Assembly (NCBI GenBank): GCA_030141605.1
Contig: JAQGDQ010000054.1
Coordinates: 746,001-800,909 of the forward strand
Reading direction: 5' to 3'
DNA from: Tubiluchus corallicola
Lineage: Eukaryota > Priapulida > Priapulimorpha > Priapulimorphida > Tubiluchidae
DNA: 54,909 nt
Positions 47,001 through 54,909 of the stretch are shown piece by piece (position 1 is the first letter of the stretch; each line of letters begins with the position of its first letter). Position numbers and translations under genes: made by a program. The notes under the pieces are model-generated. The model did not search any database, was not told the origin of the DNA, and saw only the letters and a program-made list of their open reading frames with translations.

Positions 47001-48569
47001 ATGGCAGTGGAAAATCCTTTGACAATTAGACAAATGCTCGATATTGCTCTTGGTGACCCAGAGCCGGGAGCAGTAAACTTTAATTACCTGAAGAAAGTGA
47101 TTCTTGTCATTGTAAAAAGATTGGACATAGGTAATTATTCACCATCGCAGCTAGATACCGGCACCTCAGATCAGGTAAAAATCAAGACTGGTAAGGTGAG
47201 AATGGGAAGTTTGCCAGCTGAGCACGAAAAAGTACAAAAACCACAGTCCATCGACGCTGACGCTACTGCTGATTCCTCTGATCTTCCTAAAGCTAAAACA
47301 GATCAGCCAACAGACAAGCTGTCCCAATCACAATTAGATACCAGCACGTCAAGCCAGGTTGTCCTAAAACGCAAGACTAGTAAGGCGAGAAAACGAAGTT
47401 TGCCTGAATCGGAAAAAGTAGAAATACCACCATTAGCTCACATTAGCACTGACATCGAACCAGCAGATCAATCCATAAAAACTAAAGACAAGGTTTTCAC
47501 TGAACAAGATAGATCTGCAGTTCTTGAAACCACCTTAGTAACTGAATGCTCAGAAGGTTCGCTTGCAGCCACTCCATCAGATGAAAAGGAACATCTTATA
47601 GACATGACTGCACTGAAGCAAAGCTTTTTAGTACTTCGTGATAAATGTTCACAACTAGAAGACAGGCTTAATGAAATGACTAAAGGGGCTATAATTAATA
47701 TTGATTTATTTGAGAAGGCGAAAGCATTCCAGAGAAGTTTGTCATTTCCATCAGCTCTGCCGCCTGACGTGACTGGTCCAGTCACAGAAATGTGGACATT
47801 GATGCATCTTCGCAATCGTGTGATAGCAAACGAGGAATGCATAAATAAACTAACGCCTCTTGTAGATGACATCATGTGTAAAGTGCCAAAAGATGTTGAC
47901 GACACGATCAACTCCTTATCGGCAAAACACTTGCAAAACTTTGATTCCATTACTAAAACGTTAGACTCGTTGCTCCAGACTGTCGCTATGCTAAAAGACT
48001 CTGTGACCAAAATTGAAAGTGAATACGCTTCAATACATCAAGCAAGAGAAATCGCTAGCAGTACTTGTGATCAGAAAATGGAAGGTCTTCCTGAAGCAAA
48101 AGTTAGTGAAATTATTACCAAGTTGGAAGAAAAAGTATCTGAAGATGTCTTAGCCAAAACAACTGAAGACTTGGCAAAAGCAGTCAAAAAATCCAAAGAA
48201 CAAGTGAAGAAGTCCTCACTAACGGAAATTCCCGACGAATCACCTGAGCAGCCTTCGCCTGGTGAACCATCTAGAGAAAAAGAGGTATACTCTGTTATGC
48301 TTCGCAAAACATCAGATGAAGCCATCCAGGAAATTTCTGAGGTTGCCTCTCTGACTATGCCACCCGATGAAACGCAAAAAGGGAAAGGATCGCGTGCTAC
48401 CACACCAAGTGTTCCACAATCTGGTGAGTCATCTGTTCAAAGAAAGGGTTCATTCAACGTCAGCGTGCTGTCGTTACATATGGATGATATCGCAACTAAG
48501 CAAGATGAGCTAATAGAAAAAGTTGAAGGAATCGCAAGTGATGTAGAAGTGCTAGCCCAACAAACCGAG
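47001..48569 (+). CDS. QRICH2-like gene, first coding exon
   Basis: The start ATG has the context caaagATGg and is the first Met before the conserved N-terminal motif. 523 codons end at LAQQTE with a gtatat donor at 48570. The frame that stays open past the donor (YYVILLFYNFF onward) is intronic: it is AT-rich, hydrophobic and has no family similarity. Confidence 0.85.
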
Positions 48570-51147
48570 GTATATTATGTAATATTGCTGTTTTATAATT
48601 TTTTCTGTAGAATTTCGAAATCTGTAAGCTGGGATATTGTATTCAATGGCAGTTTCCTACTCAAATTAGATTATGAAAACTAGGTATCTAAGATAAGACA
48701 CTGAATTTGCAGGGATATCTTAGCCACATTCCATGTGCGTATATTCACCCTTAATTTACCAGTCTAAGCATTACTCCTAATTTCTGCTGTCAATGACCCT
48801 ACTGGCCACTAGGCTACGCATCTCTTGTGTATCTGGAACTTCCACTTGCAGTACTACATGAGTAGACAGTATTTTTCTGTTGCAGGTTATATGCGGACTG
48901 GTACGATTGCTATTAGTTGTACTTTCCATATGTCTAATAAAGATGTTATCTATTCAGACTCGGTGAAACAAATTGGTCTTAAGGTGTTTTACTTCATTAC
49001 ACGTAAAACAGATTTGCCTAGTCAAATCTCTTTAGTTAGCTAAAGTTAATGGTATGTCAGCCCAAAATAAAAAAAAGTAAAAAAATACTCCAACCACAAG
49101 CTTTATACCCAACTTAAGTTGAACATTAAAAATTCTTTGTAAAGAAAATGACACTTTTATAATTGGAATTAGAATAATTGTTCCTATTTGATGCGAATAC
49201 AGCTTCACTGTTTTCTCTGCTTTAAGTATTCTTAGGACATTTTATAGTTATTCAGGCCCACGAATCCATGGCATGGCATGACACCACAACCACATGACCT
49301 GACATGACACAATATGTATGACATGACATTATGTAACGTGACTTAATCTGACATGACTTGGCGCAAATGATATAGCATGACATTGTTTGGTTCAAGTGAC
49401 TCAAAATTTTAAATAATTACTAAAAAATTGATTTACACTTGGTGATAAATGGCCTTTGCAAATACACTTATGTATTTCAAATCAGTTAGTTTTCGCAGGT
49501 TCGGTTGAATATGTATGCGTTTAATTCATAACACATTTATTTCAGAGTTTGCAAGTCTTACCAGTTCAAGAGCCTCTTGTAGTTCCGTACGAAATAGTTG
49601 TAAAAAGAATTGAGCAAATGAGGCAAGAATTGAATGAATTCTCTGGAATGAAAGAAAAATTTGCTGAGCTACAAACTACAATAGATGCATATCAAGAAGA
49701 AACATGCGCTGTACGTGATGAGCTTGGTGTAGCTTTGTCCTTTGCAAACAAGACAAAACAAATGGAGCAAGAATTTAAAGATACGTTGAGAACGAGTTTC
49801 GAATTGCAAACCGAGACGGCAAAAGTTGGTGCAGAAGGTGAACGAATGAGCTTACAGTTGGAAGAGTTCAGAGTGCGGATGGATTTGATAGAAAGGCGGC
49901 TGCAGGGGTACTTGGACCGTCTACGCTCTATACTTCCAGGTATTGAACCTGCCAGCGGTTTTCAAGATGCTAGAACGCTTATAGAAAAACTGCAAAACGA
50001 TGTAAACCAGCTAAATGACAGAGCAAGCCAACTTATAGAAGAACACGAAATTAAACAACGTCTCGTTGAAGACATATATGAATACGTGCGCACGCTGGAC
50101 AAAAGTAAAGCTGACAGGGAGATTCTGGGCTGCGCGATGAGAGGAAAAGCTGATAAGAAACACGTGTCTCTTAAAGTTAACAAAACCGCTTTCGAAAGGA
50201 AAACGAAAGAGCTGAGCAAGGGCTTGGGCGACATGTTGCACAAGCTGTCAGAGCAAGAGCACGAATGGCAGCAAGCCTTGACTGAACTAGCTGATCAAGT
50301 CAGCATCAAAGTCGGCCAAGCTGATCTTGAGCCGCTGAAAAAGTACGTTGAAGAAAAGTTAGAAAGTTTAAAGAAAGAAGTATCCAGTGCGACTTCTACG
50401 GCCGACAATGTCATCTCAGATGCAGCAGGAATCAGAAAGCAGTTATTCAATTGTCTTTCTTGCGACAAAACCTTAAAGATGAAACTGAAGCCAGCCGTTC
50501 CTTCTATTCCTTTTGCAGATGCTCTTCCCGGAGCTAAGACGTCGCGCCCGTACAGTACTTATGAACTAGATCATCTACGTCATTTCATGAAAGGTGGTGC
50601 CATTTGCAAGAACGTGATTCGATACGAACAGACTTTGGAGTCAATCAGAAGAAGCGATGACGTGCAAGAATATGGTGAAGCCGTGGAAGCTGTTTGGAAA
50701 GTCGGCCAAGTACCTGGAAAGCCATGTATAGCCTCCATGCGCAAGTACTTACCTATCAGGAGATTCTGTGGAGGTCCTCACACCATATTCCGCAAGCCAA
50801 CACAAGCTGGGCAGTTATTGTCAGCTTCACAGATTACAGAGGGCCATCTAGCTGTGGATGTAATGGGTGTTGATGGGCACGTCTACAAAGGACGTTTGAA
50901 TACCGCACGTGAACAACAATTGTTGTTACCGCCATTAGACGACAACAACCCTATTATTCGCAGGATATATTTAGACCCAACGACCACTGCAAGGCACGAA
51001 AACGACATCTCGCCACTAGACCGACCAGACAGTGCACCGCCAATGGATTTGAACTCACCCTCTGTCCAGCCACAGACTTCGAGGTCTTTAACCGAAACAA
51101 CTACTAACAATATTGATAGAAACAATTTGGTTAGGCACAGACCTTAA
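47001..51147 (+). CDS. QRICH2/C16orf96-like protein (DUF4795)
   Basis: Two exons, 47001-48569 and 49546-51147, join in phase 0 into about 1,056 residues. The N-terminus (LTIRQMLDIALGDPEPGAVN) matches the conserved start of the family. Residues around 205-300 hold the second conserved region (LRDKCSQLEDRL, later MWTLMHLRNRVIANEECINK). The second exon carries the DUF4795 coiled-coil core (LDKSKADREILGCAMRGKAD near 708, then a WQ-containing helix and LEPLKKYVEEKLESL), followed by CLSCDKTL near 826 and a tail with RPYSTYELDHLRHF. Vertebrate QRICH2 is linked to sperm-flagellum structure; a similar axonemal role here is inference. This protein lacks the glutamine-rich stretch that names the mammalian gene. 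Most of the intervening linker is acidic and Ser/Thr-rich. Confidence 0.85.
48570..49545 (+). other. intron of the QRICH2-like gene
   Basis: A phase-0 intron of 976 nt. It contains an imperfect TGACATGACA-type repeat at about 49270-49385 and nothing else recognised. Confidence 0.75.
49270..49385. repeat. imperfect TGACATGACA repeat
   Basis: Many copies of atgaca/gacatg words with substitutions (catggcatggcatgacac, gacctgacatgacac, tatgacatgacatt, tagcatgacatt). Confidence 0.7.
49546..51147 (+). CDS. QRICH2-like gene, second coding exon (DUF4795)
   Basis: The acceptor acatttatttcag ends at 49545 and the first codons read SLQVLPVQEPLVVPYEIVVK. 533 residues to TAA. It is mostly long alpha-helical coiled coil up to about residue 800 of the protein, then the CLSC segment and a Pro/Asp-rich, probably disordered C-terminus. 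Confidence 0.85.
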   Translation, partial: SLQVLPVQEPLVVPYEIVVKRIEQMRQELNEFSGMKEKFAELQTTIDAYQEETCAVRDELGVALSFANKTKQMEQEFKDTLRTSFELQTETAKVGAEGERMSLQLEEFRVRMDLIERRLQGYLDRLRSILPGIEPASGFQDARTLIEKLQNDVNQLNDRASQLIEEHEIKQRLVEDIYEYVRTLDKSKADREILGCAMRGKADKKHVSLKVNKTAFERKTKELSKGLGDMLHKLSEQEHEWQQALTELADQVSIKVGQADLEPLKKYVEEKLESLKKEVSSATSTADNVISDAAGIRKQLFNCLSCDKTLKMKLKPAVPSIPFADALPGAKTSRPYSTYELDHLRHFMKGGAICKNVIRYEQTLESIRRSDDVQEYGEAVEAVWKVGQVPGKPCIASMRKYLPIRRFCGGPHTIFRKPTQAGQLLSASQITEGHLAVDVMGVDGHVYKGRLNTAREQQLLLPPLDDNNPIIRRIYLDPTTTARHENDISPLDRPDSAPPMDLNSPSVQPQTSRSLTETTTNNIDRNNLVRHRP

Positions 51148-51343
51148 ACTAATTTAGTAAAAGAAATTAATTAGTTTTTGAAGTTTCTATGGTTTGTTTT
51201 TCGGTAACTCGAACATTTAATTGGGTCAATTTTTTCACCTGAGCACTTAGAAGCATGTGCCTAAAACTGCATCATGAACACTTTGCAACTGTAATAACAC
51301 ATTGTTTTTGGGCTTCTTCAAAACACGTGCAAAAACTGAGACG

Positions 51344-51349
51344 AATAAA
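51344..51349 (+). terminator. poly(A) signal of the QRICH2-like gene
   Basis: AATAAA about 200 nt after the stop; first canonical hexamer downstream. Confidence 0.5.
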
Positions 51350-52878
51350 CCGAGATAGTAGACAAAATATTTATACCAGTTTTTTTCGAAACCCCCGTGC
51401 ATTATTTAAATGGCGGTCGTAAAAAATTACGTTTTGTTTATCAGTAAACATTTGTTTATCTTACTTATCAGATTAAGAAGATACACATAACCTACGTACA
51501 TAAAATCACCCAATTTCATGGATTTGTAATTTAAATTAAATTAAATTTATTTATTACGTATATGTGCAACCATTGCAACTTACAATCTCCGTAGAACATA
51601 TACAAAACGATTTACAGGTTTTAAATAAAGATGCATTTGCACAAACAAAATTACTTCACATTCAAACACTATAATAAAAGACAAGAAAACACTTTGCTTA
51701 TATAAAGTTACAAAATCGTCTTGAAATTCTGTATTGCATGCTGATTATTGCACAAAGTTTGTATTAGCAGCAATTTAAACTCACACAATAACCCCGTTAG
51801 GCGAGCCAATTCTTTTGAAACAAGTTTAGATAACACAGTGTAGCGTTTGAAAAATAACCAGAGCTTCACTAACTAAACGAAAGTATGAGTATCTTTATCT
51901 TTAATAAGAACTAGTATATGTTATTGTCAATAAGATTAAATATATGCTATATTTTGACAGCCAGTGACATATTTTGGTACACACTGCGATAGTGAAACAC
52001 TGGCGTTTTACTGGCTGGCGTGCGCATTTTAAATCATCAAGAATTTTCTTCTCCAAAGTTTTTTGAGGCATACTTTAAAATTTCCTTTTCTTCCTCTTTA
52101 ATTAGCTTTATTTTATTTACTTAATTTAAAATCAATACTTTTAGTATTATATAAAAACACAACATGAGACTATATACAAAAGACAAAACCGTACCTGAAA
52201 GAGCACCTGTTAGTTGAAATTGTAAAAGAAAATGTGCAAACGCTTAGAAAAAAGCACATGATAACAACATGCACAACTACAGCAGTCATAACAGCACAAC
52301 GCTAAAAATGTTATATCTTAAAATAAGCATTTCGTGGGTTACAGCAGACGCCTTTTTGTAATTTTATTTCGCTGAGAATTGAGATTTGTCAGACAGTTAA
52401 ACAGACCCATTAATTGAGTTTCAGAGTTATAGTCCTAACACTGTTGCTATTACAATAGCTTTCTTGCATCGACTATTCTATTTTTTATATCTGTGGGTGT
52501 TTATTACTCTGTGTACTCTACTACATATAGTTAAGAAGGGTTTATGAACAGCGTTCAGTCTACCATCTAGAAACAACAGTGTAAAACAATGGGCAACAGA
52601 ACTGATACTTAGCTCGTTGAGTGTAGAAGCACAGCAAGGTCCATTCTGCTGCGCTAACTCATTAACAAAGATCCCACCTCTAATTAATTAGCGTATAGAA
52701 ATAGCAGTTAATACAGCAACTCGCTCCACCTACGCTTCAACAAGTTATTTGTTTACACAACTATGAATAGGCTGAGAACTGATACCTATATAACCTGATG
52801 ATGGGCACATCAACATTTTGTTGCTGTGTTGTAAAAGAACGTGAACATACATTAGACAACTTAGGATTACAAGTTGCA
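51350..52878. other. intergenic region before the homeobox gene
   Basis: AT-rich. The segment at about 51530-51620 (AATTTA repeats followed by unique sequence) looks like the tail end of a minus-strand LINE 3'UTR, as at 8655. No gene seen. Confidence 0.4.
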
Positions 52879-52969
52879 ATGACTTCGGTTTTTGATAGTC
52901 GCAGCAAAAATACATTTAAATATTTTGGTGGGCAATTAATGGCGCCACAAGTGGAATCGCTTTCTGCTG
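52879..52969 (+). CDS. TALE gene, first coding exon
   Basis: ATG in context gttgcaATGa, 30 codons plus one base, donor gtaagt at 52970. It encodes MTSVFDSRSKNTFKYFGGQL and ends QVESLSA. The leftover base fits the two bases that open the exon at 53867, giving a Gly codon. Confidence 0.6.
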
Positions 52970-53279
52970 GTAAGTAGTTCACTTATTTGTTTCCAATCAG
53001 CACTAAATTATAGACGAAAACCTATTTTGCACTCTCCGTTTATGGCATAAGCTGTCTTTTTAAACTTCGATTTATTTCACGTTTCAACTTTCAAGCAAAT
53101 GTATAAACTTATGGAATCAAGGTTAATTAGGACTCAAAATTTTTATATGATGTACAACTTTATCTATAAAACTTGTGAATTACAATTCAGATATAAGGAT
53201 TATACAATCTAATTCTCATTATATATATATATAAATATATATATATATAATATATATATAATATATAATATAATATATT

Positions 53280-53311
<32 letters not shown>

Positions 53312-54909
53312 TTAGCTATTTATTTAAATTAGGAACTATAAATTTTATGGATAAAAATTGTACGTCAATATTTTGTATATTTTAATGAATTTGTGTTATT
53401 GACACTGTTTGGCGTGAAATTTTGCATTTAGCTATGACAAAAAACGTGTAAAGGCACGTTACCAGGCAATCGCTCCGTTAAGAGGCTTATACTGAGTTAT
53501 CAAGTAAAAACTTAAATTTCGTGCCTATAAAGCGCCTGCTGTGCTGCAATATGTATCACTAACTCCCGCATATGGGAAGTTAAAATTTTTATCTCAAACT
53601 TCAATAAAATTAAACACAAAGATAAATTTTACACATTTAATTTTCTTAATTTAGTGTATTATTACAGAGACTATTCCTGTTGATTTCTGCGTTTGTTTAA
53701 ACTAGTTAAAAGCACCAGTTTTCTTTTCTGCTAATTTATTTGGGCCATAACGGAACTACTCAGTTTACGGTGTGTTTCTTATCAATCCAAGTAAGAAAAA
53801 ATCCTATTGTATTCTGTTACATGTCGCCCATGTGTTTTTGTAATTTTGGCGTGTTTTTGTTGGCAGGATTTAATGAAAGGCTTATCCAGCGGGATATGGA
53901 AGTTGACATGATGTTTAAAGCTCAGTCTGCTCATGGCAATCCTGTAGTTCACCACCTCCAAGAGTTTTACGCGAGTTCACTGTGGGACATAGAGAGAAGG
54001 CGATATCAAGATCTACTGGCTCAACCACAAAATGCGGTTAAAATTAATTTTCTGTACAACAGGTAAACTAGGTTTTATACATTTGTTGTTCATTTTTTTA
54101 GTACAAGTATTGAAAATTTACGTAAACTACTATTTTTGCAACAGAGTTCTTAATACGAGCCGGAATCGAGCATTCAGCAAGGCTTATACAGCATTAAGTT
54201 TGAGGCAAGACCGGAATCTGGCTTACTATAAATGGCAAGCTTCTGCTGGGTGAGCCACTAACTATACACTGACTGTTACAAAATATTAGTTTTAGGCCAC
54301 CCGCTAGCTAGGCTTACCGCGCATGTGTGTGAATAACGAGGAAAGAGAAAGACGGGTTTTTATTTTTTTGTGACTGAGTGTAATTAAAATTTAAATTAAT
54401 GAACCAACAACCTTCTTGTGTTTGTGTTCTGTGTGATGGAACACTGACAGCCTCGACATTGTCTAACTTCTGCTGTCATACATACGATATGACTGTTCTG
54501 TTATTTGCGTCATTATCATTGTTAGCGAGCGACTAAATTTAATAGGATAAAATAATATTAATAAAAATGAGCTTATATCGTTTGTATCGCAAATGCATTT
54601 TTGTAACCATCATTTTAATGATTTTGCACTGCGGATGTGCTATTGTATCGCGAACACTTGTAACGCTTTAGTCATTTTGTGAAAAATGAGTTTTACGTTT
54701 TTATTTACTCTGTTCTTTTTCTTTTTCAGAGAACGGCAAGATCTAGTTGACAAAGTTTTGCAGTTGCTGAAGAAACAGAACGGCCAGCCGGTGACAGATG
54801 AGACTAAGCAGAAGCGTACATTGTGTCCTCTAGCTACTAGAGTATTAAATAAATGGTTTGAGAAAAATCTAAGTCATCCGTATCCTACAAAGAAAGAAAG
54901 AGAACTGTT
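52879..54909 (+). CDS. divergent TALE-class homeobox protein (3' partial)
   Basis: Exons 52879-52969, 53867-54062, 54145-54249 and 54730 to the window end join in frame through phase 1, 2 and 2 introns with GT-AG sites, giving 190 residues so far. From about residue 157 the sequence KRTLCPLATRVLNKWFEKNL followed by SHPYPTKKEREL matches helix 1 and the start of helix 2 of a homeodomain. The PYP tripeptide (residues about 181-183) marks the three-residue loop extension of the TALE class, and the ATxxxxxWxxxxLxHPYP pattern is closest to MEIS/PKNOX types. The recognition helix lies beyond the window. The roughly 155 residues before it (FNERLIQRDMEVDMMFKAQS and on) show no MEIS or PBC domain that I recognise. 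The expected role is a DNA-binding nuclear transcription factor. The 897-nt first intron holds an AT dinucleotide array. Confidence 0.7.
53220..53312. repeat. AT dinucleotide array
   Basis: Nearly pure TA repeats with AAATA and TAATA interruptions, arranged with internal symmetry so that it could extrude a cruciform. Confidence 0.95.
53867..54062 (+). CDS. TALE gene, second coding exon
   Basis: Acceptor tttttgttggcag ends at 53866, donor gtaaac begins at 54063. Reads FNERLIQRDMEVDMMFKAQS to KINFLYN, highly charged and helical in character. The frame upstream of the acceptor is intronic. Confidence 0.7.
54145..54249 (+). CDS. TALE gene, third coding exon
   Basis: A short exon after an 82-nt intron, acceptor tttttgcaacag, donor gtgagc at 54250. 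Reads RVLNTSRNRAFSKAYTALS to YYKWQASA. Frame agreement on both sides supports it. Confidence 0.65.
54730..54909 (+). CDS. TALE gene, fourth exon with start of homeodomain (cut by window end)
   Basis: Acceptor ctttttctttttcag ends at 54729. A Lys-rich helix (QDLVDKVLQLLKKQNGQ) precedes the homeodomain; the exon runs off the window inside helix 2. The intron before it (54250-54729) contains nothing recognised. Confidence 0.75.

Noticed and set aside
48570-48683. Continuation of the first QRICH2-like exon to an in-frame stop at 48681
   Set aside because: A donor at 48570 joins in phase 0 to an exon carrying the family core domain; the read-through tail is AT-rich and unlike the family.

Overview
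The window is nuclear DNA from an animal, most likely an AT-rich invertebrate genome. It has spliced genes with GT-AG introns, AATAAA poly(A) signals, long microsatellites, non-LTR retrotransposon fragments and a degenerate CCTAA-type (TTAGGG-like) tract. One gene matches the metazoan QRICH2/C16orf96 family (DUF4795) and one is a TALE-class homeobox gene. I cannot name the phylum from the sequence alone. The window is gene-poor: about 15 kb in the middle carries no gene I can support.

Left part (7.6-18.4 kb, + strand): six consecutive exons of a gene for a very glutamine/proline-rich, almost cysteine-free protein (about 1,475 residues visible, 5' end missing). Every intron is phase 0 and every internal exon is a multiple of three, so exons can be skipped without frame loss. 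Intron 1 holds the antisense 3' end of a CR1-like LINE. Intron 2 holds a composite microsatellite of about 1 kb. The first exon shares a 30-nt inverted near-repeat with the intron end just before the second exon, and the 3'UTR contains a perfect 17-nt inverted repeat.

Middle (18.4-44 kb): mostly non-coding. It contains tRNA-like and telomere-like traces, small tandem duplications, a two-exon minus-strand gene (34.9-36.6 kb) for a basic Ser/Lys-rich protein, a diverged duplication at 39-41 kb, and a broken minus-strand LINE at 41.4-42.7 kb whose 5' end folds back on itself.

Right part (44.5-54.9 kb, + strand): a 5'-truncated R2-clade retrotransposon with an open 527-codon frame (end of the RT plus the RLE endonuclease), a multi-hairpin 3'UTR and a TAAAA-repeat tail. 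It ends about 600 bp upstream of a complete two-exon QRICH2-like gene. After that come the first four exons of a divergent TALE homeobox gene, cut by the window end inside the homeodomain. The genes are separate units; nothing indicates an operon or a shared pathway. I found no clear new multi-gene system. The most unusual items are the all-phase-0 glutamine-rich gene with its inverted repeats, the R2-like copy outside rDNA, the LINE with a fold-back 5' end, and the divergent homeobox gene.
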